Shown: positions 37,493-49,984 of the stretch, one piece after another | Numbering within the stretch: the first letter of the stretch is position 1 | Layout of the letters: each line of letters opens with the position of its first letter | Source: Cacajao melanocephalus | Taxonomy: Eukaryota > Chordata > Mammalia > Primates > Pitheciidae | Direction: 5' to 3' | NCBI GenBank assembly: GCA_963573385.1 | Contig: CAUYLG010070401.1 | Span: 97,464 to 161,463, forward strand | Length of the DNA stretch: 64,000 nucleotides | Notes under the pieces: model-generated | The model's input: only the letters and a program-made list of their open reading frames with translations | Databases searched by the model: none | Told to the model about the DNA's origin: nothing | Made by a program: the position numbers and the translations under genes

Positions 37493-37782
37493 TTTTTTTT
37501 TTTTTTTAAGAGAGGTTCTTGCTTTGTTGCCCAGGCTGGAGTGCTGTGGTGCAATCTCAGCTCACTGCAACCTCCACTTCCTGAGTTCAAGCAATTCTCT
37601 GGCCTCAGCCTCCTGAGTAGCTGGGATTACAGACACCCGCCACTATGCCCAGCTGATTTTTGTATTTTTAGTAGAGATGCATTTTCACCATGTTGGCCAA
37701 GCTTGAAATCCTGACCTCGTGATCTGCCCGCCTTGGCCTCCCAAAGTGTTGGGGTCACAGGCGTGAGCCACCTCCCCTGGCC
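37493..37782 (-). repeat. Alu (antisense) with TSD
   Basis: 'gagaggttcttgctttgttg' to 'gagccacctcccctggcc'. 'tagactggaat' lies on both sides (about 37482 and 37783). Confidence 0.94.
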
Positions 37783-37857
37783 TAGACTGGAATCTTTTAA
37801 ATGCATAGAATGCTTACCATACTGCAGGCACTGGTCTAAACACTCCACATGTACTAA

Positions 37858-38176
<319 letters not shown>

Positions 38177-38231
38177 TCCTGAAAATCTTATGAGATATTA
38201 TTAGACTAATTGTAAAGATGAAGCAATGAAG

Positions 38232-38330
38232 GTGATCAACTGTCCTGGTTTGCCAGGGACCGAAGGGTTTTTCCAGGATTTGAGACTGGAACAGGGAAAG
38301 TTCCAGGCAAGCCCAGAGGAGTTGATCATT
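38232..38330. repeat. Short MITE-like DNA transposon relic
   Basis: About 100 bp with imperfect terminal inverted repeats: it starts 'gtgatcaactgtcctggttt' and its reverse complement starts 'aatgatcaactcctctgggc'. This fits a short non-autonomous DNA transposon; family not named. Confidence 0.55.
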
Positions 38331-39220
38331 CTAAATAAATTCTAAATAAAGAAACTGATTCAGAATGCCCTTTTTCTTGAAAGAAAAAAAAAATAATAAT
38401 AGAATAAAGGAAACTGAGGCATGGAGAGCAGTACCTTTTGTAGACATATTGAATGGGGTCCTTGTCCTAGGCCCTACTCTTTAGAGGGCTGCACCCTAAC
38501 CCTCCTCCAGCTGTGTCCCTCCTCACAGTTCCCTGGGGCCAAATAGATGTGCCCACCCTCTAGACCACCCTCCCAGTCCCCAGGACTCCAGAATTCCCTG
38601 CCATAATGGCCTAAGTCCACTGTCAGCATCTATACCAGCCCCTTCCCTGGTTCTATCCTCCCAAAGGCAAACTTCCTGCCAGTGAGTGCACCCCCTGTAC
38701 CCAGAGCTGGCTATTTGCAAGGGGTGTGAACAGCCTGAGCACGTGGGCTGGGGAACGCACACAGGAATGAGAAGAGAAGGGAGCTGGCTCTGCCACATTC
38801 CCACATGGAACTCCAGGGAATCCAAGAATTCTCAACTCAAAACCTGGCTTTCTAGGTTGTTATGGAGGTATATTTATCAAGGTAGGAAGATAGAACATAT
38901 ATTTAAAAAAAAATAGTTTGTTAGCTTGATTTATAACTCTTAAATACTTAGCCATACGGTATGTGGGCTTCCCTTCTATACTCCTGCCCTGGGTCTGGCA
39001 AATGTTAGCGCAGGTTTGCAGCGAGATTAGATCACTTGTTCAACTAGGCCACACAGAAGTGGCAGAGCTTTTGTAGTCTGGCTCTGACTCTGTGCTTTCA
39101 GCTATCACTCTAAACTGTTTTATCAGGCTACCCCTATTATTTTATCAATAGGGGAGAAAAGACCAGAGAACTCTAGACATTTGCCCAGGGTCACGTGGCT
39201 AGTTCATGTCATGTCAGAGG
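38331..39220. other. Intergenic, no gene recognised
   Basis: Includes a probable antisense MIR scrap at 39140-39215. No gene. Confidence 0.4.
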
Positions 39221-39430
39221 GAATTTGAATCCTGTCCTTTATATGATGCAGCAGGTACTGCTCAGTTACTATTTGTATGAGTGTGGGCATGTGACTTCCC
39301 CTTTTGGGGCCTATGTTCCAACATCTGTGAAATGGGAAAACTGCCCCTACCTCATAGAGCTGTCAGGACTAAATGAAATAATACACGTAAAGTTCCAAGC
39401 ATTATGTCTATACACAATAAACCCTCAATA
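39220..39430 (+). repeat. MIR SINE
   Basis: 'gggcatgtgacttccccttt', 'aacatctgtgaaatgggaaa' and 'ctcatagagctgtcaggact' are in MIR order. Confidence 0.7.
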
Positions 39431-39439
39431 AGTGACAGC

Positions 39440-40355
39440 TAAGGTATTCACTATCAAGCACAGCTCTGATCATGCCATTTTCTGCTTGAAAACATTTGAC
39501 AAATTCAACTTTGGGATACGTGACATGAGAAAATAAAAAATTTCTGAAACCTAAAAAAAAAAAAAAAAAGACTCGTTTCCTTGGCTTAGAGTCCAAGGAT
39601 TCTTGGCAAGGCAGCTAAGACTCTCCATGAAGTCATCGCATTCTACCTCCAGGTCAGTCTTCCTCAAGGACCGCCCCCTCCTTTTCCCTGAGATTCTTTG
39701 ATTCTTGATGCATTTGAAAACCTGTCTTCTCAAAGGGGGATGGTTATAGACAAGCACAACTAAGATGAATGGAAGAGCTCTGTGATCCTTGGACTTAGCT
39801 AACAATAGAATGGACTGGGACCGGGGGACATCTTCATGAGTGAGAGTCTTGCTATGAGACATGTGCAGGCAAAGTCAAACAGCAGAAATGTTGAATCAGG
39901 ATTCTTGAATTAGAAGAGAGGTGGACTAAATGACCTCTCTTCCTGGTTTAAGGTCCTTTTTTAATGAGATGGGGAAAGTCTCATGATATTGCACTAAATA
40001 GAACAAACAAAGTCTATCCAATTGCACGATATGAGTTCGACTAGGAACAAAATCTAATGAAGAAAATGCAGCAGAATATTAGTCCTGGAAGGAAAATAAC
40101 AATTGAGTTTGCTTTGCTTCTTTATACTATTCTGGATTTTCCAAACTTCTTAAAATGAACATGTATTACTTTTATTAATGACAAAAATTCTATTTAAAAA
40201 ATAGAAGAGACTTTTGTCCTCCTTACCCATCTTATGTCCTGTGTCTCTGAAACCTCTACACTCACTCCTCCCAATCCCCTACCAAGTTTCAGCTTTATTG
40301 GACTATTGCCAGCTTCCTGAAAGGTTACATGCCTATATGTCCCATTGTTTTGTTG
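39440..40355. other. Intergenic with a 17-nt poly(A) run at about 39553
   Basis: The poly(A) run follows 'tttctgaaacct' and could mark the end of an old retroposed copy; no source gene recognised. The rest is AT-rich and unremarkable. Confidence 0.35.
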
Positions 40356-40357
40356 AC

Positions 40358-41045
40358 ACCAACTGTCTTAATTCAGGCTGCTGTGACAGAACAACATTGA
40401 CTGAGTGGCTTAACCAACAAACACTTATCTCTCACTGTCCTGGGCACTGGAAGGCTGGGAAGTTCAAGTTCAATGCACCAGCAGATCTGATATCTGGTGA
40501 GGGCTCTTTTCCCGGTTTGCAGATAGCCATCTTATTGTTTCCTCACACGGCTGAGTCCACAAAGAGATTCCAGGTCTCCTTTTTTTTTTTTTTTTTTTTT
40601 TTTTTGAGATGATGTCTTGTTCTGTTGCTCAGGCTGGAGTACAGTGGTGTGATCTCGGTTCACTCCAACCTCCACCTCCTGGGTTCAAGCGATTCTCCCC
40701 CTGCCAGCCTCCTGAGTAGCTGGGATTATGGATGGGTGCCACCTTGCCCAGCTAATTTTTGTATTTTTAGTAGAGATGGGGTTTCATCATGTTGGCCAGG
40801 CTGGTCTGGAACTCCTGACCTCAGGTGATCCACCCACCTCAGCCTCTAAGAGTGCTAGGATTACAGGGATGAGCTACCACCCCCGGTGTCTCCTCTTTTT
40901 ATACAGGCACTAATCCCATTCACGAAGGCTCTAGCCTTATGACCTAATTACTTCCCAAAGGCTCTACCTCCAGATACCATTATAGTGGGGCATAGGCTTC
41001 AACATATGAATGTGAGAGAGACACAACATTCAGTCTATAGCACCA
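40358..41045. repeat. Ancient interspersed repeat split by an Alu
   Basis: 'aattcaggctgctgtgacag', 'gatctgatatctggtgaggg', 'cactaatcccattcacgaag' and 'ggcttcaacatatgaatgtg' form a very common dispersed primate repeat that I recognise but cannot name with certainty. The Alu at 40580-40886 interrupts it. Confidence 0.55.
40580..40886 (-). repeat. Alu (antisense)
   Basis: About 24 T residues, then 'gagatgatgtcttgttctgt', to 'gagctaccacccccggt'. 'ggtctcc' / 'gtgtctcc' at the ends. Confidence 0.93.
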
Positions 41046-41049
41046 GCCC

Positions 41050-41285
41050 TCATAAGGCCTTGAGTTCCTTGGCTTCTGCCTATACTGAAGTTCTCCCCAC
41101 CTTCAAGGTCTTGACTAACCTCTCTGCCCCTCACCACTGTGCTGCTATTGCAGCTATCCATATACATGTCTGTCCTTCTCAGTAGTGAGTAAACTCCTTC
41201 AGGGCAGGATGCTATGTGATTCTGTCTTGCCATGCCTTCAGTGCCACAAACAGACACTCTGTAAGTGTTGAATCATTCGGCTAAT
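41050..41285 (+). repeat. L2 LINE 3' fragment
   Basis: 'aaactccttcagggcaggat' and 'cactctgtaagtgttgaatc' fit the L2 3' end. Confidence 0.55.
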
Positions 41286-41409
41286 GTCTTTTTGGCCACC
41301 AAACAACACTTAGGGCTTGGGGTCAGATGGCATATCTGAGTGTATATTCTGCAGTCTAGTCCCTTGCAAATCCAAAAAGGACCATTCCAGTGACATTTCT
41401 TTCTTTCTT

Positions 41410-41705
41410 TTACATGTATTTTATTTGTTTTTAAACTTCAATTTTGAAATCAACCATTTTAGATTTCCAGAGAGTTGCAAAGATGGTACACAGAGTTCCC
41501 AAATATCCTTCAGCCAGCTTCATTTGATGTTAACATCTTACGTAATCAAGATACATTTACCCAAACTAACAGACTGACGTTGATACAATGCTATTAACTG
41601 AATGGCTGACTTTAATTAGATTCCCTATTTTTCCAGTGGGGTCCTTTTTTGTGTTCCAGGATCTAATCCAGGATACCATCTTGCACGTAGTAGCTTGTCT
41701 CCTTA
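41410..41705. mobile_element. L1M fragment
   Basis: 'agagttgcaaagatggtaca', 'tgatgttaacatcttacgta' and 'ttccaggatctaatccagga' are a familiar old L1M segment. Confidence 0.6.
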
Positions 41706-41725
41706 GCCAGTGGTATTTATTTATT

Positions 41726-42015
41726 TATTTTTGAGACAGAGTTTCACTCTTGTTGCCCACGCTGGAGTGCAATGGTGCAATCTCAGCTTACCACAACCTC
41801 TGCCTTCTGGGTTCAAGCTATTCTCCTGCCTCAGCCTCCTGAATAGCTGGGATTACAGGCATGTGCCACCACACCTGGCTAATTTTGTATTTTTAGTAGA
41901 GATGGGCTTTCTTCATGTTGGTCATGCTGGTCTTGAACTCCCAACCTCAGGTGATCCGCCCACCTCGGCCTCCCAAAGTGCTGGGATTACAGGCCTGAGC
42001 CACTGGGCCCGGCCA
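41726..42015 (-). repeat. Alu (antisense) with TSD
   Basis: 'gagacagagtttcactcttg' to 'gagccactgggcccggcc'. 'agccagtg(g/a)tatttatt' on both sides. Confidence 0.95.
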
Positions 42016-42019
42016 GCCA

Positions 42020-42535
42020 GTGATATTTATTGTAATGAGGAAGCTGGGGTTGGGCTCTTGCCCTCTGCTGGGCTTTTGGGGCTTCTGATGGGTAGAGTGA
42101 CGCTTCCTCCTACATGAGAGACTAAAATGATTTTCATTTTAGATCTAGTCTGTTTCTTGAATGGGCTCTCATGGGCCTAGAAACGGGATAATTACTCATT
42201 TAATTCACTAAATTTCTGGGCCATTCTGTAGCCTTTTTCCATGGCTTGGTATGGAGCTTGCTCCCAGTTACTTAAAAAGCTTCCAAGCAGTTGGTATCTA
42301 TCAGCAATCTTAGCAATTCAGTGAGAACAGAGGTTACAGCTGTCACAGGAAGTTGAAACAAAGGCTGCTGATATCACACCCATTCTGAGACAGGTGAAAG
42401 TCTACACACTGTAGAAGTCAAGCTGGGAAGTTAGGGGTGGCTGGGGTGTCAGGTGGCAGAGGGTGGGATGCTGTGCGAGAGAAAATACAGGAGGGGAAGA
42501 AAAGCAGATGTGTCATTCATTGGAACTTCGTTGAT
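42020..42535. other. Intergenic, no gene recognised
   Basis: Non-repeat-looking DNA; no gene. Confidence 0.4.
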
Positions 42536-42537
42536 TT

Positions 42538-42830
42538 TTTTTTTTTTTTTGAGACGGAGTCTTGCTCTGTCTCCAGGCTGGAGTACGGTGATGCGATCTA
42601 GGTTCTCTGCAACCTCCACCTCCCGGGTTCAAGTGATTTTTCTGCCTCAGTCACATGAGTTGCTGGGATTACAGGCACATGCCACCATACCTGGCTCATT
42701 TTTTCTATTTTTGGTAGAGACAGGTTTCACCATGTTGGCTAGGCTGGTCTCAAACTCCTGAGTTTAAGTGATTTGCCTGCCTCAGCCTCCCAAAGTGCTG
42801 GGATTACAGGTGTGAACCACCTCGCCTGGT
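42538..42830 (-). repeat. Alu (antisense) with TSD
   Basis: 'gagacggagtcttgctctgt' to 'gtgaaccacctcgcctgg'. 'ttggaact(t/c)cgttgattt' on both sides (about 42519 and 42831). Confidence 0.96.
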
Positions 42831-43172
42831 TTGGAACTCCGTTGATTTATAGATCTTGGGGGCTTATTGCTCTTAGATACCAAGACCTCTTTCAGCTAAA
42901 CCCCTGCATGAATGAGAAAGTAGTATTGCCCCAAGGCGGGAGCAGGCCCGGGTCACTCTACCGGATTACTAGGCAGCCTCCTAATTGGTCCTCAGTCTGC
43001 CCCTCCCTCATGCGCACTCACTAACCCAAATCCCTGTGGAGAGGAGAAGTCGGGAGAAGAGGTGGCACCAGAGGGGACCGAGAAGGCAGCAGACTGGAGA
43101 GTGCAGGCCCTGCCTGAGCAGGAGGAGGAGCATGTTCTGCTGATACTTTTTAAAAACAGTAATAATAATTTC

Positions 43173-43452
43173 TGGCTGGGTGTAGTAGCTCATGCCTATA
43201 ATTGCAGCACTTTGGGAGGCCAAGACGGGCACATTACTTGAGCCCAGGAGTTTGAGATCAGCTTAGCCAACATGGCAAAACCCTGTTTCTACTAAAAATA
43301 CAAAAATCAGCTGGCCATGGTGGCACATACCTGTAGCCCCAGCTACTCAGGAGGCTGAGGCAGGAGAATTGCTTGAATCTGGGAGGCAGAGGTTGCAGTG
43401 AGCTGAGATCACTCCACTGCACCCTCTGTCTTAAAAACAAAACAAAACAAAA
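43173..43452 (+). repeat. Alu element
   Basis: 'ggctgggtgtagtagctcat' to an (AAAAC)n tail. The 3' end of the right arm has a deletion ('ccactgcaccctctgtctta'). Confidence 0.92.
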
Positions 43453-43579
43453 TTCCTACTTTTATTTCAGGAGGTACGTATGCAGGTTTCTCAAATGGGT
43501 ATATTATGTTATGTCGAGGTTTACGATACTGATGATCCCACCCCCAAGATGGTGAGCGTAGTACCCAACAGCTGGTTTT

Positions 43580-43765
43580 TCAAATCTGTTTTTTTCATTA
43601 CCATAGAACAGTGCCTGACAAATAGTAGGCTCTCGATACATATTTGGTATATGAACCAAGTGCATTAGGGGCTCAGAGAACAGTGGTTAAGAGTGTGGGC
43701 TCTGAAGTCAGGGTCTCTGAATTCAAATCCTGATTCTGCCTCTTACCTTGAGCAGAGTTTTTAGG
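43580..43765 (+). repeat. L2 3' end followed by MIR 5' part
   Basis: 'cagtgcctgacaaatagtag' is L2-like. 'agtggttaagagtgtgggct' and 'aattcaaatcctgattctgc' is the MIR 5' half. Confidence 0.6.
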
Positions 43766-44380
43766 ATGAGTGCCAGAAAACTCAGCTCAGAGAAGAATTT
43801 GTTGCTTTTGATGCTGATTGTCCATTCATTCAACAGAAGGTTACTGATGAACCATGAGGTGTCAGGTTTTGTACTAAGCCCTGGAGTACAGGAAGAAAGA
43901 AGGCATGTCCCTGGCCTCAAGAGCTCACAGTATGTAGACAGTCAGCTAAGAGCACTGAAGGGGAACAGGGGAGCAGAGGCTAACCCAGGCAGGGGAGGGG
44001 AAACAGGGAAAGACTCTTAGAGGAACAGGCAGCTGAGCCAATGAGGCCTGAAGGAAACTTGCAGGTAAAGAGGAAGGGGGAGAGGCTGCCAGGAAGAGGA
44101 AATAGCATAGCCAAATGCCCAGAAGACAGCCAGCCTAGAGCAGTAGGTGAACTGCAAATGGTTTGCGCTGTCCCTCCAGCAGGTTTCAAGTTGAGGGATG
44201 GTAAACCTGGATTTGAGACAAGGGAGGGGATCTGAGGCAGCAGCACCAAGGCCCTTCCTTGTGAGGCAGGAGGCAGAACTCGACACTGAACCAGATTGAA
44301 GACTGGCTGACATGCCCACCAGTGCCCATTCCCTTGAAACAAGCTGGAAGTTACCACCTTTTTTCTAGAAATTTGTGAAT
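43766..44380. other. Intergenic, no gene recognised
   Basis: Contains 'cctggcctcaagagctcaca', a common old repeat phrase, near 43905. Minus-strand open frames up to 125 codons have no recognisable domain. Confidence 0.4.
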
Positions 44381-44383
44381 AAC

Positions 44384-45229
<846 letters not shown>

Positions 45230-45230
45230 C

Positions 45231-45527
45231 TTTTTTTTTTTTTCTTGAGACTGAGTCTCGCTCTGTTGCCCAGGCTGGAGTGCAGTGGAGCCATCTTGGC
45301 TCTCTGCAATCTCCGCCTCCTGGTTCAAGCAATTCTCCTGCCTCAGCCTCCGGAGTGGCTGGGACTACAGGCGCACACCACCACGCCCAGCTAATTGTTT
45401 TGTATTTTTAGTAGAGACGGGGTTTCACCACCTTGGCTGGGATGGTCTCGATCTCCTGACCTTGTGATCTGCCCGCCTCGGCCTCCCAAAGTACTGGGAT
45501 TACAGGCATGAGCCACTGCACCCAGCT
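45231..45527 (-). repeat. Alu (antisense), AluS/Y-like
   Basis: 'gagactgagtctcgctctgt' to 'gagccactgcacccagct'. It retains several CpG sites, so it is relatively young. Confidence 0.94.
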
Positions 45528-45699
45528 AGCAGCTGTCATTTTTAAAAATAAAATTAGAATATTACAAAGAAAGCTGAAGTTGCCTCTCACTTCCACTTGC
45601 TATCCCAACTCCCCACCCCTCTCCAGAGACAGCCACTTGTATGAATTAGGAGTGAACTGAAAAGAATTGAACTGAAAAGAACTTTTCAATTAAAAAAAA

Positions 45700-46075
45700 A
45701 TGCTTTTATATATGTTTGAATATAACCACAGAAAATCCACAGTTCTGCTTAATATGTTACAAAAATTGTAGTATATTGTATGCATTATTCTGCAACTTTC
45801 TGCTTTTACTTAATATATTATGAGCTGTATCATTTCTCTGCATATATAGATCTGGCAGTGACCCATTGTGTAGACAGAGCCCATTGTATTCATTCATTCT
45901 CTATTGACAGCCCTTGAGCTCCTTTCAGTGGTTTGTTATTGGATATGGTCCCACAAGGGACAGCCTTCCTGAGTACACGTGCAAGTATTTTTCTAGGGTA
46001 GAGACCAAGACAGGATTATCTGGCACAGGTCATGAATATTTTCAGTTTAAAGACAAATTCAGAGAATACATGTCC
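45700..46075 (-). mobile_element. L1M fragment (antisense)
   Basis: 'gcaactttctgcttttactt', 'ctcctttcagtggtttgtta' and 'gagtacacgtgcaagtattt' resemble the reverse complement of an old L1 3' region. Diverged. Confidence 0.45.
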
Positions 46076-46199
46076 CTATAACCTAACTAGTACTTGCCAT
46101 GGTCTAATTTTATTCCTTCCTTGCATTTTTATAGCTGAAAAGACGGAGGCCTGAGGCTGGGTCATAGAGCAGGTTAGGTTCAGGGTCAACACTAGACCC

Positions 46200-47180
46200 C
46201 ACATCGCTTGGGGAAAGAAAAGGCCACGGTGTGAGGGAACTTGGCGGGGAGGGAATGGCTAAAATTAAACATGGTGATTATCCCACCAGCAGTGGAGATT
46301 ATCCACCCACCACGGAAACGACTGCGAATCCTCCCAGAAAATGGCTTCGCCGCGCTGCACGGATCTGCTCTCTCATCCGACCTGCGGCTTGCACAACGAC
46401 ACACAAGCGTTGTGATTGGCTCTTCCTCGGCTGAGACAAGGGTGGGGACCGAAATGGCGTCTCTAGCAGCTGATTTTTCAGGGTAGCAGCTCTGTGCTAG
46501 GAGCAGGGGAGGCCGGGGCTCGCTGGCCGTGCAGAGGAGCCCGCGAGGGCCATCCCGCATCCGGGCAGAGGTGCAAGCCCGACCGCAGCCCTGACACGTG
46601 CTGCGACGTCCCCTCCAGTCCGCTCGCGGGGCCCTCGGAACGGGTGGGGTCTCCGGCTGGCCGGGAGCCAGGGCTGCGGGAAACCGCACAAGGTCGCGTT
46701 CGCTAGTGGCAGAGAAGCCTGGGTACCCCGGGCGCACGGGGCCGCGCCCACCCAGCCCGCGGGGCGGTGTCCGCCCGGAGGCGCCGGCGGCCAGTGCCTG
46801 CCGTTAGCTTCAGGAAGAACTGGGATTGAGTAAGAAATGAGTAGGGATGGAAGCACTTGGCACTCCGGGTCTCGGAGCAGGCTGGGGACGCCCGCGGCAG
46901 GAACCTGGTCCTCCAGTCGGGGTGCGGACCAGAGTCTGCACGGGCTTCCCCGAGGTGGATTCCGTGACCTGGGGGAAGGCCCAGCCCCCAGCCCCCAGAC
47001 CCGGTTAAAGGGCCAGCCTTGGTCTGGGTGTTTCTCCCGAGGAGCTGGTGACAGATTTCCGTTTTCCTCTCCCAGGCAGGAAAGACCAGCGAGAGAATTC
47101 GAGGGAAAGAACAAAGCCGCCGGCACCGCCCAGCCCACTTTTTGGAGCCTGGGAGGCTCCCTTCCTCTGACCGCTGGGAT
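46200..47180. promoter_or_regulatory. Orphan CpG island
   Basis: CpG-dense, repeat-free DNA about 15 kb upstream of STMN1 exon 1. Contains an inverted CCAAT box (GATTGG near 46413) next to CGTTGTGATTGGCTCTTCC, and AAATGGCGTC near 46453 (YY1-like ATGGCG). Open frames of up to 256 codons (minus, 46497-47267) and 158 codons (plus, 46837-47313) match no protein family I know. Probably a promoter of an unannotated non-coding RNA or a distal STMN1 first exon; not proven. Confidence 0.65.
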
Positions 47181-47239
47181 GACTCGGAGGACTGGCACTT
47201 TTTCCTTCACCAACATTTCTTCCCAGCGACCACCTTTTG

Positions 47240-47360
47240 AGCCCTCGTTGTGTGCCAAGCACCTCAATGAGTATTATATCTCACTTCCTCCCAACGACAA
47301 TTGTAAGACATGACAGGCTCGGAGAGAAGTCATTTGCCAAGGTCAAGCGTATACAGTGGA
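47240..47360 (-). repeat. MIR fragment
   Basis: Minus-strand 'TTGACCTTGGCAAATGACTT' and 'TCTCCGAGCCTGTCATGTCT' match the MIR core. Confidence 0.45.
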
Positions 47361-47689
47361 GAAAACGAGGGTTAGGAAATTCAGATCCTGGGTTTTTAAT
47401 ATGTATTTTTTTTATTAGAAAGAGTCTAAAAGCTAAATATTTGCAAACCTTTGCTAATATTTCACAGATCCTTTTGAAATAATAACTATTGAGAACAAAA
47501 CCGGCAGACATCTCCATACCAGTTTGGTTTTTTTTTTTTTTTTAACATGTCAGCCTGGCAGGTCCGTGGGAGGAGGGAGCAGCAGCACGCGAGTGAGTGT
47601 AAACAGGTAACGAACGCTTTTATGGAGAGCAGTCCTGCCATTTCTACCGAGAGCTTTAAAAACTGTGTATCCTCTACTCAGGAAATGGC

Positions 47690-48078
47690 CACCCTCTGTG
47701 GAGATGGCAATAGCTATCTACATGTAAAATCCCTGGGACCCAGCAATTTCATTTACGGAAATCCATTGTAGAAATGGGTGTGTTTGCACATGTACAAAAT
47801 GCCATACACATGTAAGAACATTCATGACTGCACTGTTTCAGTAGCGAAGGATGAAAAACAACCGAAAAATGCATCAATAGAGTTGATTAATCTTGCACTT
47901 CCGTTTAAAGGAATTCTATGCAATATTTTAAGAAAATGAGGCAGTTCTCTAATGTATAGAGCAATCAAGAAATATTAAGCAAAAAGAAGAAAGTGCAAAA
48001 GTATCTGATGTGCTACTGTTTCTATATGAAAAAATGAATATATATTTAAATATATATCCCCCATAAGAAATATACACA
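47690..48078 (+). mobile_element. L1M 3' end
   Basis: 'ctgggacccagcaatttcat', 'ttcatgactgcactgtttca' and 'gaaaaacaaccgaaaaatgc' are in L1M order. Cut by the next Alu. Confidence 0.65.
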
Positions 48079-48103
48079 TGAAGAAAACAGGCAATCTTAT
48101 TGC

Positions 48104-48508
48104 CTTTTTTTTTGAGACGGAGTTTCGTTGTCATCCAGCTGGAGTGCAATGGTCTCCACGATCTCAGCTCACTGCAACCTCCACCTCCCGAGTTCAAGCG
48201 ATTCTCCTGTCTCAGCCTCCTAGTAGCTGGGATTACTGGCACCCGTCACCACGCCCAGCTAATTTTTATATTTTTAGTAGAGACGGTTTCACCCATTGGG
48301 CAGGCTGGTCTCAAACCGCTGACCTCAGGTGATCCAACTGTCTTGGCCTCCCAAAGTGCTGGAATTACAGGCATGAGCCACCACGCCCAGCAAATTTTTG
48401 TATTTTTAGTAGAGATGGGATTTCACCATCTTGGCCAGACTGGTCTCAAACTCTTGACCTTGGCGTCCCAAAGTGCTGGGATTACAGATGTGAGCCACCA
48501 CACCCGGC
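48104..48508 (-). repeat. Alu (antisense) with about 120-bp internal tandem duplication
   Basis: The element is about 405 bp. After a normal 3' limit 'gccaccacgcccagc' near 48388, the text restarts at 'aaatttttgtatttttagta', passes again through 'tcaccatcttggccagactg', and ends 'gccaccacacccggcc' at 48508. 'attgccttt' flanks the whole unit (about 48097 and 48513), so the long form lies within one insertion. Confidence 0.88.
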
Positions 48509-48559
48509 CTACATTGCCTTTAAAAAGAAAAACCTTACTATCACACTAGCCTTTAAGTG

Positions 48560-48645
48560 AAAAAGAAAGAAAGAAAGGAAGGAAAGAAGGAAGGAAGGAA
48601 GGAAGGAAGGAAGGAAGGAAGGAAGGAAGGAAGGGAGGGAGGAAG
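48560..48645. repeat. (GGAA)n microsatellite
   Basis: Eleven perfect consecutive GGAA units at 48589-48632, flanked by AAAG and GGGA variants. Confidence 0.96.
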
Positions 48646-48759
48646 GTCCACTGCTAAATGACCAAGTAGGAGAAATATTCTTATTGTGTAACCTTTGGTA
48701 CCTTTGGAATTGTGTGCCATGTGTACATAACAACAGTTCAAAATTCAACTTAAAAAAAC

Positions 48760-49040
48760 AAATTCCCTGCCTCTAGACCTAGTACTTCTCCTTTTTGAAA
48801 TCTAGCTTAAGGAAATTACTGGATTTCAGACAAAGATTTATGCAAAAAGATATTCACTGAAGTGTTGTCATACAGGAAAAAGATGTAGACAACTTAAAAG
48901 CCTAACAACAGAGGAACAGATAAGAAAATTATGGCATGTACATGTACCACCTATCATGAAATCATAAAAAGAATGTTTATAATAAAATTTATTGACATGG
49001 GAAAATGCTTATAACATTAAGTAATGAAATCCTAGATAGA
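48760..49040 (+). mobile_element. L1M fragment
   Basis: 'gcctctagacctagtacttc', 'agatattcactgaagtgttg' and 'aagaaaattatggcatgtac' are old L1 3' text. Confidence 0.5.
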
Positions 49041-49052
49041 AAATTGTGTGTG

Positions 49053-49132
49053 TAAGCTGGGCATGGTGGCTGGAGGATCACTTGAGGCCAGGAGTTTGAG
49101 ACCAGCCTGGGTGACATAGGGAGACCCAGTCT
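49053..49132 (+). repeat. Short Alu monomer fragment
   Basis: 'aagctgggcatggtggctgg' joined directly to 'aggatcacttgaggccagga', with an internal deletion; about 80 bp. Confidence 0.75.
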
Positions 49133-49331
49133 GACCACTGTAACAATAGCAGGCATAAAAAATAATGGAAGAAAATGTGCCAAAAAGTAAACAATTGTGG
49201 TTGCTGGACGGAGACACTGTGAGTGATTTTTTCCCCCATCTGTAGCTTTCTATAGTTTTCAATTTTTTTTTTTTGTAATGGGCATCTATGGCTAAGACAA
49301 TTTTTTAAACTTAAAAATAAATTCCTGGGAC

Positions 49332-49632
<301 letters not shown>

Positions 49633-49689
49633 CCACAGTACTTAGGAAAATTAAAGATAATTTTCCTTATTAATTAAAAATGGGATTTC

Positions 49690-49772
49690 ACCATATTGCC
49701 CAGACTGGTGTACAGCTCTTTATGCAGGGTTTATTTCTAGAAGTAGAATTGATGGGTTAATGTCAACCCATC
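49690..49772. other. L1M scrap and inverted-repeat junction
   Basis: 'tttctagaagtagaattgat' is L1M-like (antisense). It runs into a perfect 11-bp inverted repeat (49748-49758 / 49765-49775, spacer aatgtc), exactly where a 5'-truncated Alu starts. Confidence 0.6.
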
Positions 49773-49967
49773 AATGAAACCCCATCTCTACAAAAAATAC
49801 AAAAATTAGCTGGATGTGGTGGCGCGTGCCTATGGTCCCAGTTATTCAAGGGGCTGAGGCAGGAGATCGCTTGAGCACAGGAGGTTGAGGCTGCAGTGAG
49901 CTGAGATTGCACCACTGCACTCCAGCCTGGGTGACAGAGCCAAACTCTGTCTCAAAAAAAAAAAAAG
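49773..49967 (+). repeat. 5'-truncated Alu
   Basis: Begins at 'gaaaccccatctctacaaaa' (end of left arm), with a full right arm and poly(A). Confidence 0.9.
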
Positions 49968-49984
49968 CTGTACAAATGTTCAGT

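Noticed and set aside
39551..39862. 103-codon minus-strand open frame ending in poly-Phe
   Set aside because: The Phe run is the complement of a poly(A) stretch; the rest has no recognised domain.
46497..47267. 256-codon minus-strand open frame
   Set aside because: It lies in a CpG-rich island, has low-complexity Pro/Arg/Gly composition and matches no family I know. An opposite-strand 158-codon frame overlaps it.
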